Shown here: piece by piece, positions 23,463-35,209 of the stretch | How the letters are laid out: every line of letters begins with the position of its first letter | How positions within the stretch are numbered: position 1 is the first letter of the stretch | Source: Strobilurus pachycystidiatus | Taxonomy: Eukaryota > Basidiomycota > Agaricomycetes > Agaricales > Physalacriaceae | Assembly: GCA_019915135.1 (NCBI GenBank) | Contig: JAHLMK010000009.1 | Span: forward strand, 1,488,001 to 1,552,000 | Direction of reading: 5' to 3' | Length of the DNA: 64,000 nt | Notes under the pieces: model-generated | The model's input: only the letters and a program-made list of their open reading frames with translations | What the model was told of the DNA's origin: nothing | The model's database searches: none | Program-made: the position numbers and the translations under genes

Positions 23463-23469
23463 TGTAAAC
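23463..23469 (+). repeat. Right target-site duplication TGTAAAC
   Basis: Exact copy of 15748-15754, immediately outside the right inverted repeat. Confidence 0.85.
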
Positions 23470-25403
23470 GGTTTCAGCTACCAAGTTAGTCTCGAAACCA
23501 GCCTCTACGAGTGTGAAGATAGTCGTTCACCCATCTAGACTACCAAGTCTGCATAAACGTAAATAATCAAAAATGGAGGCCAAAATCTCACGTGGCTCAT
23601 CATCCTCTCACCCCCCATGGATCGACCCCCGGCCGCCATATATTGACCCGCCATGGACGTAGCCAAATGTACCTACCCACAACCTCTTCTTCGTGCGCGC
23701 CATGACCTCGCCAGCCTCACACACAGCCTAGGCATCCATCGCGGCGACGATGATCACGTCCCACCCATGGCCACCCACCTCCTTTTGGCTCCTTCCACTC
23801 CTTGCAGCGAACCCTGGCGCCAGACTTCGAAACGATGCTGAATACAACCAGCGGCGAAAAAAAAGACGTGTCGCAGACAAGCCGTCACAACTGTCCTATG
23901 TCGCCTCTCTGCCAGTGACGCGCTTATAGCACATTGGCGATGCCATCTTTAACCCCAAAGTCCTATAGACGATCAAGGAGGACGTCGCCGAAGCGTAGCC
24001 TGTAGAGCTTGAATCCACAAAGGCGGACAGCACTTTGCAGTTTCGAAAGCGCATCGCGGCCTTACAACATCCGATGCTCATCATTCCTGGTGCGTCCTCC
24101 CGGTCATGTTTCATAGCGTATATATTCACTGCCAAAACCAGGGGTCACCTCCAAGCCTTGTTCCAGCGGAGATGAACGCATCTGCGCGTCTATCCTCTTC
24201 GGCTTCCTGCGCATCATACATGTCCTCATCGTCAAGTATTGTCGGGATCCAGAAACTGTTCGGCGGTGTGGCCTCCAACGTCCCACAGGACTGGACTATT
24301 ACTCAACACTTAATTCCACGGTACTCGATGGTGCGTTTCTAGACTACCCTTGAACACACGCTCATTCTGCTCTAGACGTCCGGATGTACGGTCCTCGCCG
24401 TCACGTTGAACAGCGTATAACTATGAAAAACCAGAGCTCCTCGTGATGCTAGAGTATTTCTATGCGTCCAGCACGCCACACGGCTCCCTTACAACTACCT
24501 CACACGAGAGGCCGTCGTCATTTGGATTCGTCTCTGATCGGCTCACTGGCAGAAAGTGCGAATATGCAAGTCTCGGATACTCTATCGCGCTCTCTCACTC
24601 ATACCCCATGCAGTTTCGAGCTGGAACATCTGCGTATTTTCGCATCTCTCGGGGTGTGTGGAACGTCGATCCAACATGGACTACTTCAAGAACAAGATTG
24701 GGCACGACGGTGTTCTCTCCCAGCGGTCCAGGTCAGATCATATCTCTTTGCTGTCAAGGCTTTTGCTACGGAAATACGAGGTGAGGATTTTTTCTGTGTT
24801 TTTTCCATCCCTTTCTCAACATCTCTAGACTGTTGACGAACTCTTTGACGATGAGTCTGGATTGATCCGGAGCGTTTTCACGAACCCTGGAACCACTCGC
24901 TCCTGCCAGTGCTGCTTTTATTGTTGCGCTTACCCGTCGGATACCTTCCGGTGACTGGTCAGTCTACCTGGGGGTAGAACCCTGCTCGCATAGTAGGTCA
25001 AGTTCTCGGCGACATCGACGCTAAAAGACGTTCTCGTTGAAACAGTCCCAGGATCGTACGAGAAAGCCTATCACGGGTGTTTTTGGAATGGACTAGCCTT
25101 CCGCCATAGCTTTCCTTCCTGATGCTTGGACTGTGCGAGATACTACTTACTGCCATAACTACAAGCGATCGCCCTCCTTTCTCACTTCTCACTTCCACCC
25201 CGGTCAATATGCACCTCGCCAAGACCCTGATAGACCACAAGGGTCGCCCCTGAAGTTCTCAGCGCCCACAAATTGACAACAATTAGCTACCTAGCTACCA
25301 CAATCGCGCCGTAGGGTTTCACGGCCCAAAAGAAGTGCATAAAGGCAGAAATAGGCTTGTTCACCTAGCAATCCTTTCCTCCTCCCACTCTAGCGGCGTC
25401 GAA
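23470..25403. other. No intact gene; possible decayed coding remnants before paralog B
   Basis: Short stretches have coding-like character. One is at about 24170-24420, where QKLFGGVASNVPQDWTI runs to a good donor (ATG|GTGCGT) and acceptor (TGCTCTAG). Another is at about 24680-24900, where RKYE splices over GTGAGG..CTCTAG into TVDELFDDESGLIRS. I could not join them into one open protein and do not recognise the family. The last 250 bp resemble the upstream region of paralogs A and C and are the promoter of paralog B. I read the stretch as a degenerate gene or two. Confidence 0.3.
25337..25342 (+). promoter_or_regulatory. Degenerate TATA box (CATAAA) of paralog B
   Basis: CATAAAGGCAG lies at the position of TATAAAGGCAG in the two sister genes, 62 bp before the ATG. 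Confidence 0.4.
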
Positions 25404-26604
25404 ATGTTACGACTGGCAGCGCTCTTTGCCATCGGCGTCCTGGACCTGCAAGTGTCTGTGAATGCACAGGGTATAACGCACGCGACTTGCGCAGATCCTG
25501 AATATCAATGGGTGAGTGCTCACACCAATCAAACCAGACCTCTCACACCAAACACATGAATAGTCCTTCAATTCGTTGAATCAGAGTCCTTGCGCAATCG
25601 GAGAAGCCCTTGGGAACGTCTGTACGGGTGACGGAAGTAAGTGCCTTGAGGCTGCCTCTAGTATCCGTCCCAATGATGATCACTTCTCATCTCAGGCTTT
25701 TTTATCCAGTATCTCCAAGCCGGATACATGTACTCTGGTATCAACGTGCCCTGGAACACGAAATGTGCCTGCAACACCGTGTACTACTCTGTCTTGAATG
25801 TTTGTGCCGCGTGTCAAGGCGGCTCAGTCGATACGTACGCACAGCCAGGATCTGCGCGGACTCAAACCCTGATCAGCGTTTTTAGATGGGACAATTGGAG
25901 CGCCAACTGCACCGTACCATATCAAGCCTTTCCGAACTCGATCCCAGATACGACCGCCGTCCCGCACTACGCCTTCCACTCTCTCTTGGGGAACGGCACG
26001 TTCGACTTCGCCGCTGCCGAAGCTGACACAGGCATGTCGATCACCATTATCGCGGCACAAAAACCACTCTGAACACCTACCTTCTCTAGGTCCGGAAGCG
26101 ACTTTCACTGGCTCTGCCTCTGCTACATCGAAAACGGTCTCTGCGACTGGTAGCTCGACGAGCGAAGCTTCATCCTCTAGCTCCGCCCCCGCCCCTAGCA
26201 GCGGTGGTGGCAAGAAGCCAAACACTGGTCCCATCGTCGGGGGAGTCATCGGTGGTGTCGCCCTCCTCCTCGCTGTTGGGCTTGGAATCTTCTGCTGGCG
26301 GCGTCGAAAACACCGCTCAGCGGTCTTGCAACTGCAGAGTTTTGGCACAGAATCGACCTTTTTGGCGCCCAACCCTAACCCGAAGTTGTATGACCCCAAC
26401 GATCCGTCGACCTTCCCGTCGAATATGCCTGGTACACTCAGTGCCCACCCTCGGCAGCCATATAGTCTGTATGGGCATCCACCACCCTCACCAGATCCAT
26501 CGGCGTATCCTTCGGTACCACCGCCGTATTCGTCGCCGGTACCACCACAAACCACGGGACTGCAGCAGGCTTCTGCAGGATATCGGGGCGTAGCGGAGAT
26601 TTGA
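25404..26604 (+). CDS. Cysteine-rich type I membrane protein, paralog B
   Basis: Same five-exon structure as paralog A. The signal peptide carries a three-residue insertion (GVLDLQVSV). The ectodomain cysteines are kept (HATC, CAIGEALGNVC, KCACNTVYY, CAACQGG, ANCTV), but many surface residues differ (NVPWNTK for SPTFATN). The stalk is shorter, the helix is GGVIGGVALLLAVGLGIFCW, and the stop-transfer sequence is RRRKH. The cytosolic tail lacks the GTGTTYTPTMG segment but has the extended PPPYSSPVPP repeat shared with C. The fourth intron (26032-26089) begins with GC. It is the most diverged of the three in its outer domain, which suggests different ligands. Confidence 0.83.
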
Positions 26605-26815
26605 TCTCATTTTGGTTTTCCTCTACAGTATACTTATGAACGGCTCATGCTAATTTATGCCCCTTGTATGTATCAAGCACAGTGCGGCTTTTTGAAAGAA
26701 TAAGCACGAGTCTAAGTCGTCCACCATCCTGCATTGGCTTGATTCTTGAAGCTCGTAAGTGACAGGTTTTGCTACAGCAAAGTGCAATGTTACTGTAGAT
26801 GTTATGTTACTTTCC

Positions 26816-27027
26816 GACCTGTTTCCGATTTTCTCAGAGTCCAATATAATATATATCTGCATCACCAAGGCCCTGATAGACCACAAGGTCCGCCCCTGAG
26901 GCTATTAGCGCCAACACAGCCGCGCCGTCATTCAAGGGTCCAGTTCATATAAGTGTAACTTATAAAGGCAGAAATAGGGTTGTTCATCGAGCGATCCTTT
27001 CCTTCCTCCCACTCCAGCGGCGTCGAA
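26816..27027 (+). repeat. Duplicated promoter block of paralog C
   Basis: 212 bp nearly identical to 13897-14108 upstream of paralog A, with small differences around the TATA box. Confidence 0.85.
26961..26966 (+). promoter_or_regulatory. TATA box of paralog C
   Basis: TATAAAGGCAG, 62 bp before the ATG, matching paralog A. Confidence 0.55.
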
Positions 27028-28286
27028 ATGTTACGACTGGCAGCGCTCTTCGCCATCGGCGTCCTGCAAGTGTCTCAGCCTGTGAATGCCCAGGATACAT
27101 CTCACGCGACATGCTCAGATCCCAAATTTTCATGGGTGAGTGTTCACACCGAATCCTGATTCCTGAACATCTCTCACGCCACGCGAATGAACAGTCCTTC
27201 AATTCGTTGAATCAGAGTCCTTGCGCATTCGGGGAAGCCCTTGGGAGCGTATGTACGAGTGACGGAAGTAAGTACATCGAGGCTGCCTCTATCCATCCCA
27301 AAGCTGATCACTTCTCATCTCAGGCTTCAACATCCAGTACCTCCCAGCAGGATACTTCTACTCTGGTATTAGCCCGACCTTTGCCACTAACTGTGTCTGC
27401 AACACCGTGTACTACTCTGTGTTGAATGTCTGTGCCGCGTGTCAAGGCGGTTCAGTTGCTGCGTACGTACCGCCGGGATTTGCACGGACTCAATTCCTGA
27501 TCTACGCTTTTAGATGGGACGACTGGAGTGTCAACTGCACCGTAGCATATTCGACCTTCCCGGACTCAATCCCAGATGCGACCGCCGTCCCGCACTACGC
27601 CTACCTCTCTCTCCTGCCGAACGGCACGTTCAACTTCGCTGCAGCCGAAGCTGACACAGGCATGTCGATCACCATCATCTAGGCACGAACACAACTCTAA
27701 ACGCCTCTACCTTCTAGGCCCGGAAGCGACTTTCACTGGCTCTGCATCTGCCACATCGAAAACGGTCTCTACGACTGGTGTTAGCACGACCAGCGGGTTC
27801 TCCTCAGCTTCACCCTCTGGTTCCGCAGCCGCCTCTAGCAGCAGTGGCCACAAGAAGTCACACACTGCTGCCATCGTCGGCGGAGTCATCGGCGGTATCA
27901 TCTTCCTCCTCGCCGTTGGGCTTGGGATCTTCTTCTGGCGGCGGCGAGCACACCGCTCAGCGGCGGCGCAACCACAGAATCCTGGTCCTGAATCAGCCTT
28001 CTTGGCGCCCAACGGGACCGGTACGACCTACACTCCCACAATGGGTACTTTCAACCCGGTGAAGGTGTATGACCCCAACGACCCGTCGACCTTCCCGTCG
28101 AGTATGCCTGGTACACCCAGTCCCTACCCTCAGCAGCCATACAGTCTGTATGGGCATCCACCACCCTCACCAGGTCCATCGGCGTATTCGTCGGTACCAC
28201 CGCCGTATTCGTCGCCGGCACCAACACTGCAGACCATGGGACTGCAGCAGGCTTCTGCAGGTTATCGGGGCGTAGCGGAAATTTGA
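27028..28286 (+). CDS. Cysteine-rich type I membrane protein, paralog C (A/B chimera)
   Basis: Same five exons as A and B. From the promoter to the middle of the cytosolic tail it is almost identical to A, with ectodomain WDDWSVNCTVAYSTFPD, the same stalk and the same helix. From about 28130 onward it switches to a B-like sequence: PYSLYGHPPPSP, the PPPYSSP repeat, QQASAGYRGVAEI, and then the B-like 3' untranslated region. The GC-AG intron is at 27660-27717. Signal peptide, cysteines and membrane helix are intact. The switch suggests unequal crossing-over or gene conversion between A- and B-type copies. Confidence 0.85.
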
Positions 28287-28699
28287 TCTCATTTTGGTCT
28301 TCCTGTACAGTATTCGTATGAACGGCTCATGCTAATTTATGCCTCTTGTATGTATGTATCAAGCACAGTGCGGGTTTCTGAAAGAATAAGCACGAGTCTG
28401 AGTCGTCCACCACCCCGCATTGGCTTGAAGCTCGTAAGTGACGGGCTTTGCTACCTCCTTGATCCCCGACCGGACTCACAAGACCCATCAAGTTACGTCC
28501 TCCGCCTGGCCATAGTGGTTACAAAAATTCTATGACGTATATTCATTCGCGCTATTGTTATCCTTTCAAGCCACCATCAGGGTAGCGCACGAAGGACAAT
28601 GGCAAGAATGATCGTCGGCCCATTGTCTCTTGTTCAAACAAGTGTTTGTGTGCTGCAAGCCAGCCGAGCTAACGCGAAACATCTTCTCTCCCATTAACC

Positions 28700-30596
28700 A
28701 TGTCCCCGAAACTCGACGCGCTCCGTCGCGAAATTGCTGGCCTCACGTCGCTGTTGGCAGTGTTGGAGCATTTCCGCCATGAAGAGATGGACGTGACAAC
28801 GTACACTCCATCGGCGCCATTCAGACCGGACAGAGCGTGCTTTCTGAACTCGGTGGCGCACTCGTTGAGCACTGCAGACAGAGCGGTAGCAGTTGCAGGC
28901 GGCTTGGCAGGCTCTAATCATCTAGAGCTCGTCATTGCTGTCGAGGAAGAACAGTTCGATGAAAGAGGTGCTCGAGTCGCGTCTGCATGACTGTTTCTTT
29001 CATCTAACATCCCCGTGACAGTATCAATCTATTCTGATTCTGGTTAGCTTTCTTCGTCTGTCAATTTCTGCACCATTCATCTAACGCCGTTGACAGAAGA
29101 GACGCTGGTCGCCGCTCCAGAACCAAAAGAGAGCGTCAAAGGGCACCGGTGAGTCTTCCTAATTGTGTCTTCTCATGCCTCGTCTGACGAATTGTAGGAG
29201 CCATGGCTGTGAGAACATCACTCACTCTATCCGCACCCACTTCACGCCCGACAAGATGTCCAAATCCGAAGCGCGGTATACCTTCCTCAAGGAACGCGCC
29301 GCAGAAGTTCGTCAAAAGATCATTGCATCTGACCTTCTCTTCCCATACCACACCGGTGGCTTCCGCGAGATCTTCTGTAATTGGGGCGGCACAGACAGCA
29401 CTCGCGACTATACTCTCCTCCCGAAGAACGGCTTCGCCTTTCAGGTCAAACCCAACATGGGCACATTCATTTCGCAGATTGTTGCGGGCGTTTGGACCAA
29501 GAAGACGGGCACTGTGTCGTTCACGAACGCTAATCTGCCGCGATGGATCAATGGATTGGGTTTGTTACTGGGATATACCTATCTGGCGTTCGGAAATCCG
29601 ACCTCGGACGCGACATATTTGTTCTTCTTGATGGAGGCGCTGTATGTCTTCAAAGCATTCTTTGCATCTGACGCGCTTAAACGCGTCTTTACGCGTTCAT
29701 CGTTGTCTCTTGCTCTGAAGACGTGTTATGAGACGTCACATCCCATCGGTATAGAAGCATTCCTCATTCCTTTTGAAGAGTTGGCCTGACGGCATACTTG
29801 AAGGACCACACAATCACGCGGCTCATGAATACTACCCTCTGCCAACCTGCGTTCAACGTCTTGTCGAAAACTACCTCTCACGAATCATCGACGTTGCCCT
29901 GCACGCCAAAAGTCTCCAGATCCACCAACGACGGCTTCAATCCCATCTACCTCCGTCAGTGGACATAAACAACATCATCGTGGATGTTGTGTACTTGCCC
30001 TTGAAGCCTAAGGACCCGCTGTCGCCGATGTTCTGCTCGCTAGAGGACGTCCTTTTGGCTTATGTTGATGACCTGGAAGAAGACGAAAATTGGTTCGTAG
30101 TGCGGAGAGACCGTCTACGGAGGCGCGTATCTGCGAACATACATCCCGAAGCGGCGGTGATGTGCATGAAGCGCAAGTACACACAAGCCGTCCAGTCTGA
30201 CCTTGACGAGGACGTTGATGCCTATTCAATTGACGTATGTTTTCGCTCACACCCTCCTGTTTTCTCTGTCTGACAAGTGTGTTTCTCCAGCTCATCTCAA
30301 GAGTAGCACCGACGAAACACATCGGTATGAGTCGCAAGATGTGTTACTGTTGTGCAATCGTCGAGGCGTGGCTCAAACAGGATGCTGGGATGCCCCTCGA
30401 GCACATGAATCCACAACGGTGTCACGGCCGCATCGTCCCGTGGCTGCCCCCGCGGTATGGGCTCTCAATTGAGAGACTAGAGTCGCTGAGAGGCGACCTC
30501 ATCGCAACTCTGGAGTCGTTGGTGCAGAAGCTTAGATGGGACGATACGCTGATGCTGGGGGAAGACTCTGATCTGGATTTTGGAGCTACGATATAG
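28700..30596 (+). CDS. OTT_1508-like nucleic-acid/nucleotide deaminase family protein
   Basis: Six exons can be joined in frame: from ATG at 28700, through short exons near 29022 and 29096, a long exon from about 29197 to 29749, then about 29805-30235, and a last exon ending TAG at 30594. This gives about 500 residues. The C-terminal part has the deaminase zinc signature: a HPEAAVM motif (H-x-E) followed after the last intron by IGMSRKMCYCCAIVEAWL (C-x2-C type). The preceding Asp/Glu-rich and basic regions are typical of fungal OTT_1508-like members. The N-terminal half is of unknown function and has no membrane or signal sequence. The substrate is unknown for this family. The assignment rests on motif order, so it is moderate. 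Confidence 0.6.
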
Positions 30597-30606
30597 ATGG
30601 GATATA

Positions 30607-31592
30607 CTACCTTGACACAAAAGGAGGGTCTGTAGCTTCGAAATGACGACATGCCATCTCAGCCTGCTCCGCATTTCTGAGATACTGGAACGGATCAAAC
30701 ACAGGTATGTTGGGAGTAGAATTGGCGTTGTAAAGGAGCACCGTGTCCTCATTTGCTGGGATATGACGAGAAGCATGTTCTTCATCTGTGCTGTAGCAAA
30801 AGAACACCGATCTGCCCAAACGACGAAAGCCGACCTAAAAAGCCCATGAGTAGTCATTCACTGGGCAGAACCGTACACACTGTGCGCCAGAATTCCAACA
30901 GACCATCCTTCGCCGCGTTCCACGCCGCTCGATCTTCCGGAGTCTGCCCCCCAATGTCACTATTATAGGGACATGGGTAGAGGAGGTTCGGCAACGTGAA
31001 GATGTACGTGGACTTGGACAGTGTTTCGACCGCGGACAGGACGTTGGCGATGGCCCATGCACCTACGCCACATCGACGATAGTCTTCTGAGACAACTAGA
31101 CGGTCGATGTGGACCATGGGCTCTTTGGCCATTGCAGCGAAGTCGTCACTTGTCCAGCAGGTGGTCCCCTCTTGGAGGATTTTCTGTCGGAGGACGGGCG
31201 GACCACCGGAGGGCTCAAAGATGTCGTTCGCGAACTGAGCGAGCTCCTATCGTCGGGGTCGTGGTAAATGTACAAGAACACCAGAGGTTTATTTTAAGAG
31301 AAACACTCACATCTGCTACACACCCAAATGCTCTGAGCATAGAGGAAAAGCAATCCCACTGACCAAGGTTTCGGATGTCGATGACCTGGACGTAGATATG
31401 CCCAATCTCAGTTCCGTCGTTTTTGAGCTGAATACTGTATGGGATGTTCTGCGCGGACAGTGAGCTAAACCACCGAGTTCTCAGTGTACACACCTTGATC
31501 CAATCACTGTCGCAATGTGCCATCTCGAAATCATTGGGCTCGCTGTCCATCCGGACCAACTGGAGATCGGTTTGTGGGTTGAAAGTAGCCAT
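30607..31592 (-). CDS. GNAT-family N-acetyltransferase domain protein
   Basis: Four exons, about 270 residues, from ATG at 31592 to TAG at 30607. The acetyl-CoA binding motif A is seen as VHIDRLVVSEDYRRCGVGAW (R-x-x-G-x-G/A type). It is followed by a helix and the typical late motif VGFRRLGRSVFFCYS, reached by splicing over GTGTGT..TTTTTAG (about 30840-30886). The N-terminal region is family-variable, and no targeting signal is seen. Its 3' end lies only 10 bp from the stop of the convergent deaminase gene, so the transcripts almost certainly overlap. The substrate cannot be inferred. Confidence 0.78.
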
Positions 31593-31634
31593 GGTGGTAA
31601 GAGACGAAGAGGGGCTGTTTACACATCCTAGGGA

Positions 31635-31641
31635 TTATATA
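31635..31641 (-). promoter_or_regulatory. TATA-like element of the GNAT gene
   Basis: TATATAA on the minus strand about 45 bp before the start codon. Confidence 0.4.
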
Positions 31642-31904
31642 TGTACACGCCCCCTATTTTCCTCTGAATGTATCTGAAAGCCAGGTTCTCGTCCTAGATA
31701 TCTATACCTTCATCTGTTCTGCGACTTACAATATGCTAAACATCTCCAAGACCGCGTTCCCAGACTGTCGATCGTGCAGCGCAAAAGCGTAAGAAGACGT
31801 CAATTCGTTCGAGGCCATTACACAGTCATTATAGGGCGTGAACATGATAGTCGTATAATCGATCCAGAAGTGTTCATGTCTGAGTAGTGTCCCAGTTGCG
31901 CAAT

Positions 31905-32652
31905 CTAGCGCCTCCCTGGTTCATACCCATAGTTCGAACTCCCGAAGCCCGAGCCCAGAATCCTCGGAACCATAAAGTCCTCCTCGTACTGCATGTTCGC
32001 GTACTCGGGCATCGGCACGGGGAGAGAGTTGGTCGCGTACTGGCAGTTGCTTTGGGGCAGAGAGTTGATCGCGGATCCGGGCATTGGAGCGAGGAGACAG
32101 TCGACAGGGAGAGAGTTGTACACCGGGACTTGATTCTGCTCCGGTGGGACGACGGCTTGGAAGTCAAAAGTCTAAGTAATCAGAATCAGAGGGCATTCCA
32201 AGGGTGAAAGAACTGTATAGACGTACGGTGCGATTCCAGTTGGGCGGGTATCGAGCTGTGGGGGAGGCCAGAGGAGTCGAAGCCACATGCACTCCACGCT
32301 CAGCCACACCCTTCCGCGTCTTCCGCTCACCAACCAAGTTCGTCTTCATCCCAGCTTTATCCTCTGTACACGCCTTCCCACTCCGAGTCCCTGGGTACCT
32401 ATAATCCGGGTACATCGCTGCATGCCTCTCCTTCTCCCTCTTCGCTATATCCTCGTAGATTTTGCGCTCCTGGGGAGAGAGGGCGTTCCATGCCTCGCCC
32501 GCCATGCGCGAGATCTCGTGCTGCTTGATCGTGGTCCCGCTGTGCGCCTTGGAAAAGTCACTCCGGAAGAGCATGAATGGATTCAACGGCCGGGGTACGG
32601 ATGAGGATGAGGAGGAAGATTGGCGTTTGTGGCTTGAGGAGGTCGAAGGCAT
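31905..32652 (-). CDS. HMG-box (MATA_HMG-like) transcription factor
   Basis: Two exons, about 215 residues, from MPSTSSSHKRQ at 32652 to TAG at 31905, with an intron at about 32172-32224. The HMG box spans about residues 20-90: VPRPLNPFMLFRSDF, then IKQHEISRMAGEAWNALS, then ERKIYEDIAKREKERH and YPDYRY. This is the sequence-specific type (PRPxNxFxLFR) used by fungal mating and development regulators. A basic linker follows, and then a Pro/Asn/Tyr-rich tail with repeated NSLP motifs that may act in activation. The frame is open upstream to 32877, so a longer N-terminus is possible, but the upstream part does not look conserved. No second mating-type gene is seen nearby, so a mating role is not supported here. 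Confidence 0.82.
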
Positions 32653-35209
32653 CGTCTGGGGAGGGATTGGGTCCGAGATGGAGTGGTTTTTATGCAATTT
32701 CGAGGTCGTTGGTCCCGGTGAGAGTCCTTTCGAAAGGCCAGCGCGTTTGGTTCGAGAGGACCATCGGAATCGGGATTGATAGGGCCCACACAAGGAATAC
32801 GAGGACGTGGGGAGATCGGGATGGTCTTCGAAGGTTACTGTGTGGACACATGAGACAAGAAAGACGTGTGGCGTCAATAAGCTCGTTGGTTGTAGTTAGC
32901 TTCCACAGGTCCAATGCTATGCAGCAGAAGATTTCAAGTCGAGTAGTCCGGGGGCAATTCCGTAAATTTATGACTCTGGGTCTGGGTTGAGCTCGTCGAA
33001 GAAAACGGAAAATCACGATTGCGCACCAGGCTGGCATTACACGCTCGCCAACGACATAATTCAGTATCAAGAATATGGCAAGCCGTTTCGGACGATGGGT
33101 CATATCAGCGAAGGCACAAGAGGAGGATGGGATACGGTTATGGTGGTTGGTGGTCAACTGGTGGTCAACGTGCGACGCGATCGTCTTGGCCCAGAACCAC
33201 CATCATGCCACCGCTGGCTACCACACACTCCGCCCTGCACACCTCAGAATACGGCCGCACGAGGGAACTGCAGGACCGACAAGCAGAAAACACCTTGCAT
33301 CTTTTCGTCCTGATAGGATTCCCCCTCTCATCGTCGTGTATGACCCTCGTACCAGCTCGGACACATCCTCCTTGAACTGCCTCTCGCGGGTCATTCAGTT
33401 GCTGCATCGACCATCGGAGGGCCAGAAAATTTTCCCCCTCAGGATGTCGCCAACCCCGGAGGATGTGAAAATTACCGACACACGATGCGCAGACAGCGCT
33501 GAGCCTCGTATTTTCTCTCTCTCTCTCTCTCTCTTTGGACAGGCAGGCGAATGTTGGTCCGTTGCTATTGGCGTCCATTCTCGAAACTTTCTCATCCCAT
33601 TCTTGCAGATCTTTCCTCTACTCCCTGTCTACTCCTCACATCTGTATCTGAACTCTCCCTATGCCGGCTCGGAATACAACGAGTATCTCGCCACGACGCC
33701 AGTGCAACGCATGAATCGAAGTGTTGATGCTTTTGGTCGCGGACTAGATTTTCTCACAAATCTTAGGCCCGGCGTAGGCCACACTACGCAATAACAGTTT
33801 CGAACGTCGACAAAGGCATCCACTTTCCTCGTGTCGCGCGCCTGTTATTTTGCTGCCTCGAGCGTCTTTTTGAGACGCTGCTACACTTGCTGAGGTTTTT
33901 ATGATGGCATACCCGACCTCGATCGCTACCTGGCGCGGGTTCCTTGGTATTCATCCTCATTTCGGGTGTCGACATTGGCCTGACATCGACATAGGTTTCC
34001 TCCAGGTCATCGTGCATTCGGATGGGACTTTCGCAATCGCTTTGACCAGGACAGGCGGATGTGTGCCTTCACTTTCTGTCGACTCTCGGGTCATTTTGAC
34101 CTTCGACCTGTGTTCATTTCGACATACACTCGCTCTGATAGTGCTTTTGCTGACGGGACGAGGACATTGATGGCATTGTAGACGGCGGCGGTCCCACGCC
34201 TCAATCCCCGCACCATCCTCTATCTCTTCCACCAGGGAGCATATACTCCAGTGCCATGTTCCGCTCGCGGACGTGCTTGCTCTCCCAGACATCGGACCCT
34301 GGACGTCCTTGGTGTCCGCTCATCGGCTTCCACATAGTCGGGAGCGTAAGCAGAGAGCCACAACTGGTTAATCACCGTCGAGAGGCTGAGGATACAAATT
34401 GATGGATTGGAAAGAGGGAATGAATGGCTGTTCGGCTCTCGAGGAGAAGAGACAATAGAGTGCGGATTCAATTCATCCGTCGGTGTATCTCCCCGCTCAT
34501 CCAAAATCAGGCAGCGATCTGGATCGGGATTTTGCCATACCAACGCGAACGAACAACCATAGAGATGTTAAAGGCCCAGAATGCAGATCCGTTTTCTGCC
34601 CAGCGTTATTGTCTTCCGTTTGTGGCCGGCTCTATTGTCATCGTGCGCAACATTGGGGCGGGGAGCCACGACTAGACCTCGTCAAGTCAATGGGACGAAA
34701 TGTTATCTGAGGAGAGAGTTATCTGAGGAGAGACAACTGAGGTGCGTACCTCCGTGTCATTACATCTCCGATCCTCGTGCTCACCGACCATCAACCAGTA
34801 CGACGATAATTATATTCGGATTCGTCATGCCAACGCAAATGGACGATTCGAGGTACACATCAAGAACTCGGAGACCTGAACGCGCATCCGTTCCTTAGAA
34901 ATCGAGACACTCAGGCAGCGCAGACTTCCGAGCCAGAGGAGCGACGCAAACGAGCCTCTTCTCACATCATGTATCATTGATCATGAATGAATCTGATCTG
35001 TACTGATTGTTCCCTGTCCTGAACGTTGAACGTCTCGTCAAGACAAGGGTAAGCTCTTCTCTGCTTGTCTTTGGTCAGCTTCGCTCAATTCAACGTTCTC
35101 GAGAAGTTGTAATTTGTGAAGAAAAGTGTTGTATATTTGAGTCCAAATTCACGTCCCTACTGGTGGCGGCGACCAATACTTTCGTTGTGCTTGACTGTGA
35201 TTGTTCTCC
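32653..35209. other. 2.5 kb with no defensible gene
   Basis: Several medium open frames exist on both strands, but none has splice support or a recognisable motif. A (CT)n run lies at about 33514-33535. A 16 bp unit, TTATCTGAGGAGAGAG-like, occurs twice near 34700-34735. The left end contains the promoter of the HMG-box gene. Confidence 0.4.

Noticed and set aside
33075..33794. 239-codon plus-strand frame
   Set aside because: It runs through a CT microsatellite (giving a Ser/Leu run), overlaps equally long frames on both strands, and shows no recognisable domain.
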